Part shown: positions 32,782 through 40,432 of the stretch, one piece after another | Layout of the letters: the number at the start of each line of letters is the position of its first letter | Position numbering within the stretch: the first letter of the stretch is position 1 | Assembly: GCA_041570195.1 (NCBI GenBank) | Contig: JBFFWQ010000010.1 | Coordinates: 1 to 64,000, forward strand | Reading direction: 5' to 3' | Source of the DNA: UBA11865 sp041570195 | Lineage (GTDB): Bacteria > Chloroflexota > Anaerolineae > Promineifilales > Promineifilaceae | Length of the DNA: 64,000 nucleotides | The notes under the pieces: model-generated | What the model was told of the DNA's origin: nothing | The model's input: the letters and a program-made list of their open reading frames with translations, nothing else | Database searches by the model: none | Made by a program: the position numbers and the translations under genes

Positions 32782-35391
32782 CTAATCTGCTCCGTAAAGA
32801 TGTCGGTAGATGGCCTGCCCGGCGTATATTCGCTCGATATACTGGCGTGTTTCAGAAAAATCCACGGTCTCTACATATAGATCAATATCTCCGCCGGCTT
32901 GCTCATACCAGCGGGCAGCATTTCCAGGTCCGGCGTTATAGGCCGAAAGAGCGGCGGCGACATCACCATCAAACGCGTCCAGCTGCTGATCCAGATAGTA
33001 CGCTCCGAACGCGATGCCGATATAGGGTCGGTACAGATCTTCATTGACATAATCATCAAGGCCCAGGCGTTTGGCGATATAGGCGCCGGTGTCCGGAATG
33101 ACCTGGCTTAAGCCCTGGGCCGCTGCCCCAGAGGTAGCGAAACTCTCGAACAAGCTCTCCTGGCGCACTAAGGCAAATTGGAGCAGCGGATCATAGCCGT
33201 AGCTCTGTGCCTCGGCCATTATGAGGTCAGAATAATACGTGGGATAGGCCAGCGCGCCAATGAATCGTGGCGCTTCGAATACGTCAACGCCCAATTCGGC
33301 CAATACAGAAGATGCAGCCAGGATCGAGGAGCGGTAGAGACCGATATCCCGGAAAAAAAGGGCCAATTGGTAGCTGGACAGCGGGTCTGAAGCGGCATCG
33401 GAGCGCAAACTTTCTAGCTCGCTTTTGGCCTCCTGCCTGAGACCTAGCCGCCACAAGTTCCGACCGCGCACAAGCCGGCCGTCCCCAACCAGGTTGTCGT
33501 ACAGTTCGGAAACATCGGCGTCGCCTGCCAGTTCCAGTCTCTCTCGCAGCCACGCTTCGGCCGCTCGCTGGTCGACAGATCCCAACTCAATGTCAGTGGA
33601 TGGCGGCGTCTCAAAGGGCGCCGTGTCTGAAGCGATATGCCGCGCGCGCAGCGGATAAAAGGTGGAACCCTTGGTTTCACTTGCCTGGGCCAACAATACT
33701 TCCCTGTCCTCATCATCTGCTGTACGCAATTGCCACACCACAGCGGCTGCACCATAATGGTCATTGGGGTAAAGTTCGGCTGCCATCTCCCACAGAGCCA
33801 CAGCCTGGTCGGCATCGCCCTTCCCATAGTTCAAGGTGCCAGCTCGGAACAGGGCCTCGTCCGCGTCTTCATGTTCGGGATACAGTTCGGCTAGCATCTG
33901 GTAACGTTCGATGGCCAAGGGCCAGTCGTCTAGTCGTTCGGCGATGGCCGCACTCCACCAGGCAGCAAAGGGTCCATCTTCGCCTTCTGGAAACGTTTCA
34001 ACATACAACTGATAGTGGTCGGCCGCTTCTGCCAGCGTCCCAGTCCGCGCCAGCATTTTAGCCTTCTCAATCAACCCCCGGGCCGCCGCTGTTCGGACCA
34101 ATGGATCGGTATCTTCGGCCGCCAACGGCGCTGCGTCGCCCTGGCTCTGTGAGTCTTCGACCGGCTGGTTGGCATCTATGTAGACTTGAAGCTGGTCAAG
34201 TGCTGCCGGCACATTGCCCAAGCCCTCGTATGACCAGGCCAGATATAGGTGGGCGTCTTCATTATGTCCTTCCTCCGACTCCAGGTAGCGGTTGAAGGCA
34301 GCCACGGCCGGTTCGTAGGCGTTGGCGTGATAATCAACCAGGCCGCGCTGAAAATCGTCTACTTCGTAGCCGGCCTCTACCAGGGCTGACAATGCCAGAT
34401 AGCTCTCGTAGGACTGCGGGTAGGCCTGCACTGCTTCCTGATAAAGACCATAGCCTTCCTCCAGATTGCCGGCCATGATCTCAGCCGTTCCTGCCAGGTA
34501 GGTGGCCTCGCCCAATGTATTCTGGCCCTTTGCCAGGTCCATGACCGCCTCGTACTGATCGATGGCCGCCGTGTAGTTACCATCCTCCAAGTGAAGCTGA
34601 GCCAGGCGGTATCTATTGCCAACTACTACGGCCGGAAGGGCATCAGATCCAACGGCCGCTTCATAGGCAGCTACAGCCGATTGGCGCTCACCCAGCGCCA
34701 GGTAACACTCAGCAATCATCGGCTGGATATAAGCGTTCAGCGCGCTGTTCGCTTCTACGTAGGCATCGTACGCGCCTATCGCCGCCCGGCAGTCGCCTTG
34801 CTCGGCGTAGGTTTGGGCCAGGTGAAAGTACGCGTCCTCAACCTGGACCGGATCTTCGCTATCGGCGATCGCGTTTCCGGCGTCATCAACTACGCTTTCG
34901 CTCGCGGCGTCGGCTAGAAGTGCGCTAAATGCCTCGCTAGCCGCTGAATCTTGTCCGGCCTCCATCTGGGCCTGCCCTAAGGCCATTAGGGCCTCCTGGC
35001 GCTGACTTTCTGACAAATCATCGGATGCCAGTCCGGCCTGCAGCTGATCAGCGGCCGCCGCGAAGTCTTCATTCTCCAGATGGATTTGCCCTAGTTCAAG
35101 ACGTTCAGCCGGCAAGGGCGTGGCCGTTGGAGTCCCGGACGCAGTCGGAGATGGACTTGGCGTGGCGCTGGTCGCTGGCTGGCCACCTTCTGTCCGAGCG
35201 GGTTCATCACCCGACCAAGGCGTGCTGGTAGGCAAGCCGGGTAATAAGGTCGGCGTCGCCTCCATGGTCGGGCCGAGGGCGACGGCTTCTGTTGCTAAGG
35301 GGCCGTCTTCCTTTACACAAGCTGCTAGCAGAAGGAGCGATAGAACAAGTCCCACCGCTTTGCATTTAGCTTTCATTCGCCTCGAGCTCAT
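32782..35391 (-). CDS. TPR-containing lytic transglycosylase (SLT) lipoprotein
   Basis: Cleaves peptidoglycan glycan strands from the outer face of the membrane. 869 residues: lipoprotein signal with lipobox LLAAC near residue 24, a Thr/Pro-rich spacer with TPSPSPTASGTPTATP, many TPR-like helical repeats (about 95-600), a linker, and a C-terminal Slt70-like SLT domain (about 735-869). Catalytic Glu is in ALVRQESLF; GAAAQGLSQVIPDTG and ALSAYNAGPGNAARWY are the other goose-type lysozyme-fold motifs. The frame is open to 35526, but GAAGG 6 nt before ATG 35391 and the signal peptide set this start; ATG 35376 is also possible. It overlaps the preceding gene by 26 bp. Confidence 0.92.
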   Translation of the reverse strand: MSSRRMKAKCKAVGLVLSLLLLAACVKEDGPLATEAVALGPTMEATPTLLPGLPTSTPWSGDEPARTEGGQPATSATPSPSPTASGTPTATPLPAERLELGQIHLENEDFAAAADQLQAGLASDDLSESQRQEALMALGQAQMEAGQDSAASEAFSALLADAASESVVDDAGNAIADSEDPVQVEDAYFHLAQTYAEQGDCRAAIGAYDAYVEANSALNAYIQPMIAECYLALGERQSAVAAYEAAVGSDALPAVVVGNRYRLAQLHLEDGNYTAAIDQYEAVMDLAKGQNTLGEATYLAGTAEIMAGNLEEGYGLYQEAVQAYPQSYESYLALSALVEAGYEVDDFQRGLVDYHANAYEPAVAAFNRYLESEEGHNEDAHLYLAWSYEGLGNVPAALDQLQVYIDANQPVEDSQSQGDAAPLAAEDTDPLVRTAAARGLIEKAKMLARTGTLAEAADHYQLYVETFPEGEDGPFAAWWSAAIAERLDDWPLAIERYQMLAELYPEHEDADEALFRAGTLNYGKGDADQAVALWEMAAELYPNDHYGAAAVVWQLRTADDEDREVLLAQASETKGSTFYPLRARHIASDTAPFETPPSTDIELGSVDQRAAEAWLRERLELAGDADVSELYDNLVGDGRLVRGRNLWRLGLRQEAKSELESLRSDAASDPLSSYQLALFFRDIGLYRSSILAASSVLAELGVDVFEAPRFIGALAYPTYYSDLIMAEAQSYGYDPLLQFALVRQESLFESFATSGAAAQGLSQVIPDTGAYIAKRLGLDDYVNEDLYRPYIGIAFGAYYLDQQLDAFDGDVAAALSAYNAGPGNAARWYEQAGGDIDLYVETVDFSETRQYIERIYAGQAIYRHLYGAD

Positions 35392-36328
35392 CTTCGACCT
35401 TCTCTGAATGATCTCCTGCCTGGCGATATTCCGCGTTTCTTGCCGCCGGCGCCGAAGAGTTGGCGCCGGTTCCACCCATGTCTTCGTTTCCGTCAACATC
35501 GCCGCCGGAAATGAGCGTCCAGCCAAGATAGAAAGGTACGATTTGGTTCAGCCCTAACCAGACAAACAGAGCGGTGATGGCTAATTGAAGCAGCGTCAAT
35601 TGGTCGTTTAAGTCAGTCTGCGCCAGGGCAATCAATTCTTGGGTCTGGGCGACGATTTCCAGATACTGATCGAGCAGAGGTTCAATATCGTCAACAGTCG
35701 CCGATATCGCTTCAAGATCTCCGGCGATCGTCTCTATGTTGCCCCCGACGAGGGCCAGATTGGCGCTGGCGCGAAGCATGTCACTCTCGAGCGCCCTCAA
35801 ATCTTCCGGTACTCCATCCAGACTTCCGCCTAGTGCCAGAACGGTTTCGTTAAGCGGAACCGTCGGCTGATAGTTGATTCCCAGGTCAAACTGGATCGGA
35901 ATGCCAAAGATTTGCCGGTCCACTTCGAAGCTATTCAGAATTCGCAATGTATCGTCAATGGCCCCGGCCGCCTCGGCTACATCTGGTATTGCTCCCTGGA
36001 TCGCCTCGATGCTATCCGGTATCTCCTTCGTCGCCGATTCGGTTACTCGATCTAGCAACGGTTGGGTGTCGTTCATCGTAGTCGACACGTTTACCGCTGT
36101 CTCGGCCAGGGTGTCAAGGCTGCCGCTGGCCTGGCCGATCGTGGTCTTGGTCAGCAACAACGTTTCGTTGACGGTATCAAGACTATCTGACGCCAGCGTC
36201 AAGGTCGTGGCGAAACCTACGCCAAGCTCGTCAATCACGTTCCGGCTGACGATGACCCCGACGACGCTGATGATCAGGCCCAATAGGCCGACCAACAAGA
36301 GCACTATTCCCAGAATTCGCTTAGACAT
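35366..36328 (-). CDS. Membrane protein with long coiled-coil-like extracytoplasmic region, function unknown
   Basis: 320 residues. TM1 lies at about 6-27 (LGIVLLLVGLLGLIISVVGVIV). Next come about 220 residues of helical, Thr/Leu/Asp-rich heptad-like sequence (repeats such as SLDTLAETAVNVSTTMNDTQPLLDRV), TM2 near 240-262 and a charged tail (HSEKVEDELEANES). The pattern resembles the signalling or spacer helices of chemoreceptor-like and YhgE-like proteins, but no conserved domain is recognised. GTG 36337 is the longest start; GAGGGTGAAGAAC places ATG 36328 correctly behind an SD. It sits between the binding-protein-like lipoprotein and the lytic transglycosylase, suggesting an envelope role. 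Confidence 0.78.
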   Translation of the reverse strand: MSKRILGIVLLLVGLLGLIISVVGVIVSRNVIDELGVGFATTLTLASDSLDTVNETLLLTKTTIGQASGSLDTLAETAVNVSTTMNDTQPLLDRVTESATKEIPDSIEAIQGAIPDVAEAAGAIDDTLRILNSFEVDRQIFGIPIQFDLGINYQPTVPLNETVLALGGSLDGVPEDLRALESDMLRASANLALVGGNIETIAGDLEAISATVDDIEPLLDQYLEIVAQTQELIALAQTDLNDQLTLLQLAITALFVWLGLNQIVPFYLGWTLISGGDVDGNEDMGGTGANSSAPAARNAEYRQAGDHSEKVEDELEANES

Positions 36329-36375
36329 GTTCTTCACCCTCTTGAATGGAGCCTGGACTCCTTGTACTTCATAAC

Positions 36376-37014
36376 CTACGGTTTCCAGACCGTTCCAGTA
36401 ACGCCGGCATAGGTCATGCCCTCTAGCGCCTGGCCAACTGTGACCCGGTTAATCTTCTGCCCCTCGTCCTCAATCACCGCCAGAGCCGCTATGACCAGTT
36501 GCACACCATCGTACGCGGCACCCGCATGGGGTCCAGCGACTTCCTCGAATGGCGTCACCTCAGCGTACGCTTGCCGGAACTCCTCGTCTAGGTCCGCCGG
36601 ATCTGTCACCCCTAGCGGTTCATCGCCGGCCGAAATGAACGGCAAACCTTTCGCCTCATAGACCGGTCTCGCGGCGGCCGTTGTCTCGGGCAGCCAATGG
36701 CCAATGACCGCGACAATGCCGGGATCGATGGCCATTGCCGCGGCCGACTGCCGAGCCACCGCTGGTTCGCCAAAATCGTCTATGGCAACCAGGGCCAGGC
36801 GAACATCCCCAGGGCCGCGCGTCTGATTTGCTTGGCGAATGGCCAGGCGGGCGCTGTAAATGACATCATAGCCGACATCGCGGTTCCGGCCTTCGAACGG
36901 AGCAACCAGGCCGATCTTCACGACCGGATCCACCCGCTGGCAACCGGCAAGAAGTTGTGCGAACAAGAGGAGGAGCGGCAGCCACAGCAGGTGCGCCAGC
37001 CGCCAGAGTCGCAC
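36376..37014 (-). CDS. Miniature periplasmic-binding-protein-like lipoprotein (Peripla_BP_6 type)
   Basis: 212 residues. Signal with lipobox LLAGC near residue 24, then VVKIGLVAPFEGRNRDVGYDVIYSARLAI, the opening of branched-chain amino acid ABC binding proteins (LivJ/K type), VAVIGHWLPETTAAARPVYEAKGLPFISAG and a C-terminal AAYDGVQLVIAALAVI. Full-length family members have about 350-400 residues, so roughly 150 central residues are missing while both ends are kept and in frame. No permease or ATPase gene is nearby. The start is GTG 37014, 7 bp after the mltG stop, with AGGTGA inside the end of mltG as SD; upstream starts would overlap mltG. Confidence 0.78.
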   Translation of the reverse strand: MRLWRLAHLLWLPLLLLFAQLLAGCQRVDPVVKIGLVAPFEGRNRDVGYDVIYSARLAIRQANQTRGPGDVRLALVAIDDFGEPAVARQSAAAMAIDPGIVAVIGHWLPETTAAARPVYEAKGLPFISAGDEPLGVTDPADLDEEFRQAYAEVTPFEEVAGPHAGAAYDGVQLVIAALAVIEDEGQKINRVTVGQALEGMTYAGVTGTVWKP

Positions 37015-37021
37015 CCAACCA

Positions 37022-38245
37022 TCACCTACACTGCTCGACACGAGCCAGGTGCTCCTCAAAGGTCTTACTGAAGACGTGCTCACCGACCGTCTCCGACTCG
37101 CAGTCGACAACAAAAAACAGAAAATCGCTTTTCTCGGGCCGTGCCACTGCCTGCAATGCCCCTAACCCAGGGTTGGCAATCGGTCCTGGCGGCAGGCCCT
37201 CATATCGATATGTATTGTAGGCTGAGTCCAGATCCAGGTCGGCTTGATACAGTGGGACCTTCCACCAGCTTTCGTCGGCGGGTTGGTAGCCCACCGCATA
37301 TTGAACCGTCGGATCGGCTTGAAGCAACATGCCTTGCTCCAGGCGGTTCAGAAATACGCCAACCATGAGCGGCCGCTCTTCGCTCAAAACGGCCTCCCTT
37401 TGAACGATGGAGGCCAGCGTCACCGCTTCATAAACCGATAGTCCCTCGGCGCCAAATGACTGACGCAACCCCGGGGTCACACGACGGTCAAAATTATCTA
37501 GCATTTGACCGACAAGAAGTGCGGCGTCGGCCTCGACCGGAACCCGGTAAGTGTCCGGGAACAAGAAGCCCTCTAGCGATGCGCCCTCTGGCAGTGAGCT
37601 CAGGAATTCATAGTTGCTCAAGTCCATGGTTCCCTGACGCCGGGCATGCGCCAAAAACTCATCCGAATCGATTTGCGCCGGATTCAGTAGCTCTAGATAA
37701 CGGGCCATTTCTTCCAGACGCCAGCCTTCGACAAAGGTTAAATCGACCTGCAGGTCATCTGCTCGGCTCAATGTCGCCGCCAATTCTGGAATCGTCGACT
37801 TTGGGTTCACTTCGTAGGCGCCGGCCTCAAGTCCGGGATCAAGATCGTAATAGCGCAGGTAATTGAGAAACAGCTCCTCGTCGTTTAGCAATCCGGCGAT
37901 TCTGAGATTGGCCGCTATCTCGTCAGCACGCTGGCCTGGATCGACGATAAAAGAGCGTTGACCTTCACCCGATCCTGCTGGCCTGGTCAGCTCTCCGGCC
38001 CTGGATGCCAGGTAGCCCCGCAGATAGAGTCTCTGCACGAGGTTCAAATGTGTACCGCCGCCACTATTTGGCCCGATTCGGGCCAACCGAGCATCTTGCC
38101 AACGGCCGTAGAGCAATAGACCGGCCGTCAGGCACAAGCCGATGACGGCCACGAAGAGGGTCAGGCGCAACAGCCAGATCAGAAAACTTGCCTGGCCGCC
38201 AGACTGAGCCTGTTCGCTTTCCGACTGCTGCTTTCTACCCCTCAT
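37022..38245 (-). CDS. mltG: Endolytic transglycosylase MltG
   Basis: Inner-membrane enzyme that cuts nascent glycan strands and sets their length. 407 residues: cytoplasmic basic N-terminus, one TM (about 21-47), a LysM-like subdomain (FIVDPGQRADEIAANLRIAGL) and the YceG catalytic domain with LEGFLFPDTYRV and the catalytic Glu in LASIVQREAVLSEERPLMVGVFLNRL. GLPPGPIANPGLGALQAV completes the family signature. Its start overlaps the ruvX stop by 4 bp, a coupling seen widely among bacteria. The binding-protein-like lipoprotein follows after 7 bp. Confidence 0.96.
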   Translation of the reverse strand: MRGRKQQSESEQAQSGGQASFLIWLLRLTLFVAVIGLCLTAGLLLYGRWQDARLARIGPNSGGGTHLNLVQRLYLRGYLASRAGELTRPAGSGEGQRSFIVDPGQRADEIAANLRIAGLLNDEELFLNYLRYYDLDPGLEAGAYEVNPKSTIPELAATLSRADDLQVDLTFVEGWRLEEMARYLELLNPAQIDSDEFLAHARRQGTMDLSNYEFLSSLPEGASLEGFLFPDTYRVPVEADAALLVGQMLDNFDRRVTPGLRQSFGAEGLSVYEAVTLASIVQREAVLSEERPLMVGVFLNRLEQGMLLQADPTVQYAVGYQPADESWWKVPLYQADLDLDSAYNTYRYEGLPPGPIANPGLGALQAVARPEKSDFLFFVVDCESETVGEHVFSKTFEEHLARVEQCR

Positions 38246-38724
38246 TCGCTAACATTTCCCCGGCCCGCCTCACGCAAAGCATCCAGATAGGATTGCAAAA
38301 TGAAGGCCGCCGCGACGGCGTCGACCCGCTGCCTACTCCGTCGGCCTCGAATGCCCCTTTCACGCAAGCTCGCTTCGGCTTCCACAGTGGTGTAGCTCTC
38401 GTCCCAGAATCTTAGCGCCAGACCCAAGTTGCGCTGTAGATCGCGGGCATAATCGCGCACCCAGGCAGCCTTTTCACTCTCCTTACCTGAGGCTAGTAGA
38501 GGCAAGCCTACGATTAGCAGAGACACTGCATGTTCCTCTACAAGTTGGTAAATCCTTTCGAAGTCCGCTAAGCGCGATTGGCGTTTCAAGACGCCAATCG
38601 AGCGAGCGATGGTTCTCGTTTCATCGCTGACGGCAACGCCAATACGCTTCTCACCCAAATCGAGGGCCAGGATGCGTCCCGCAACGCTCTCTGTATGGGT
38701 GGGGAAAGGGGTAGGATCTTTCAT
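38242..38724 (-). CDS. ruvX: Putative pre-16S rRNA nuclease / Holliday junction resolvase RuvX (YqgF)
   Basis: 160-residue RNase H-fold nuclease. ILALDLGEKRIGVAVSDE carries the first catalytic Asp, LLIVGLPLLASGKES matches the family GLP motif, and LRFWDESYTTVEAEASL and VDAVAAAFILQSYLD carry the remaining acidic residues. In E. coli the homologue matures the 5' end of 16S rRNA; the Holliday junction role is disputed. It is the first gene of the ruvX-mltG pair, separated by 161 bp from the baseplate-J-like gene. A possible extended -10 (TGCTATAAA, minus strand, 38777-38782) lies in that gap. Confidence 0.95.
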   Translation of the reverse strand: MKDPTPFPTHTESVAGRILALDLGEKRIGVAVSDETRTIARSIGVLKRQSRLADFERIYQLVEEHAVSLLIVGLPLLASGKESEKAAWVRDYARDLQRNLGLALRFWDESYTTVEAEASLRERGIRGRRSRQRVDAVAAAFILQSYLDALREAGRGNVSE

Positions 38725-38885
38725 CGCTGGACGGTAACATTCGAAGACACAGGGCTTCTAGGTCGGTAAAGCCTAATTTATAGCACAGCCAGATGGTAAC
38801 TGCCCCTACGTCTTCCCCACAGTTAATCTATTCCGGTAGCCGTCCGGTAACCAGAATTGGCCAGCTGCCTTCACTTCACTGCGCC

Positions 38886-40409
38886 TCAGGCGTTCGTCTC
38901 GACCTGAGTCTGTATTCGAACGGGTAAATAGGGAACGCGGCCGAACCATTCCGGCCAGACTTCAACCTTCGGATACTCCTGCAAAGGTAGGCGCTCGAAC
39001 AGATAGGTCGAAGCAACGGAACTCTTTTGCCCCGCGATGTGTAAGAGCAGTTGGCTGAGGTCCAGTTCAGCGGCCATCTGACCGGCGCCCATCATCTCAA
39101 AGATGACCCGCCCCTGGTTGTCAACACCTTGAACCCGGCCGCTCCTGAAGTCCAGGCTTTCAGGTACCAGTGCAAATCCGGGTGCCACGGCGTCAGTGAG
39201 AGCCTCATAGACTAAGGCGGTGGCTTGCGCTTCGTCGACCGCTGTAGCCTGAAGTTCGGCTCGAATTTCCAGCGCTAACGAATCGGCCTGTTCGCCAGGG
39301 AATCCCGAGTAGGTCTCGTGTAGTATTCGCACCAGGCGTAGGGAATCCTTGGCCAAAAACTCGCGGCCGCTCAATTGGCCCTCCATGTCGGCCAAGGCGC
39401 GCACCTGCAACTGCTGCATTATCTGAGACCGAAGTCGATCGCGATCGGCTTCGCCGACGGACGGCTCCAGGCGGACGCCGCCACCGGCCAGCGCTTCTAA
39501 ATTGCGCACTTCCAGTTGAAGTGCAAGAGGGCCTTCGATGCGATTTATCAAGTTGACGGTGACGTTACCCTCCTCCCCCGGTTCGACCGCCACCACATCC
39601 GCTACTGCCGAGGCGCCGACGACGCCCGGCACTTCGATCTCGGTCGAAGTTTGAAAGACGATCCGGTCGGCGGCCGAGGTACTGACCCGCGTGCCGGCCG
39701 GTACCATGACAGGTAAATCCAGGCGGTTGACGAAAACCACCTCACCTCGTGCCGGTCCATCATCCACTTCGATGACGCCCGTGGTCGCTACCTCGGCTTG
39801 CCACTCTTGCACAGATGAAAGGATCCGGCCTGGCACCGAAGCTCCTCCGCCGGTCTTTGACTCCAACTCGGGATCGGCTACGATCTGCCGCCTGACCTCT
39901 ACCGTCTCCACATTTGGCCTCAAAGTGATCGTCGCTCCGGGAATCGAGTAGACAGCAGCAACAAAGAGAATGGCCAACGTAGCGATATAGAACAAGACCG
40001 CTCCATAGCGCAAGCCCCACACCTGCCAGGTCGCCCTGGGCGATTTACGTCGCCGCACTTCGCGACTGTCGTCCTGGTCCATTCGGGTGGGCGTCCCAAC
40101 CTGTTCTCGCCTGCGCCGGCCGCGCCACCAGCGTCGTTGGCTCTTCAGGGTTGACTCAACCGAAGGAAACACCGGAAAGCCAAGCGCCTTGGCCTGGCTA
40201 GCTACCCGATCGTCAACCGACACCAGACCAACTTCCAAACGCAGATCGTCGGCTTGTCTGCGCAGCAAAGCCAGATCCAAATAGTCCGTTAGCAAATCGC
40301 CTTTAGGCGGCAACACCAGGGCGATCTGGGTTTCCTGCACCCACTTGAGGCGATCGCGGATAGAGACAATGTCATCCTCTGGGTCGAGATAGACAACTTG
40401 AATCGCCAT
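38886..40409 (-). CDS. Baseplate J/gp47-like single-pass membrane protein
   Basis: 507 residues. The N-terminal cytoplasmic part (1-100) is a Rossmann-like segment (VYLDPEDDIVSIRDRLKWVQETQIALVLPP, and VGLVSVDDRVASQAKALGFPVF). A basic stretch, one transmembrane helix (about 128-150) and an extracytoplasmic region with a baseplate-J-like beta domain follow (VVFVNRLDLPVMVPAGTRVST, VVAVEPGEEGNVTVNLINRI). The baseplate J name comes from resemblance to phage tail proteins, but no phage genes are near. Similar proteins recur in Chloroflexota genomes (recollection, unchecked); their role is unknown. It follows alaS by 23 bp. Confidence 0.75.
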   Translation of the reverse strand: MAIQVVYLDPEDDIVSIRDRLKWVQETQIALVLPPKGDLLTDYLDLALLRRQADDLRLEVGLVSVDDRVASQAKALGFPVFPSVESTLKSQRRWWRGRRRREQVGTPTRMDQDDSREVRRRKSPRATWQVWGLRYGAVLFYIATLAILFVAAVYSIPGATITLRPNVETVEVRRQIVADPELESKTGGGASVPGRILSSVQEWQAEVATTGVIEVDDGPARGEVVFVNRLDLPVMVPAGTRVSTSAADRIVFQTSTEIEVPGVVGASAVADVVAVEPGEEGNVTVNLINRIEGPLALQLEVRNLEALAGGGVRLEPSVGEADRDRLRSQIMQQLQVRALADMEGQLSGREFLAKDSLRLVRILHETYSGFPGEQADSLALEIRAELQATAVDEAQATALVYEALTDAVAPGFALVPESLDFRSGRVQGVDNQGRVIFEMMGAGQMAAELDLSQLLLHIAGQKSSVASTYLFERLPLQEYPKVEVWPEWFGRVPYLPVRIQTQVETNA

Positions 40410-40432
40410 CGTACAATGTCGGGCTTGCCGGC

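Noticed and set aside
33600..34061. A 153-codon plus-strand frame inside the transglycosylase gene.
   Set aside because: Antisense shadow of a well-supported TPR/SLT protein, with no SD and no motifs.
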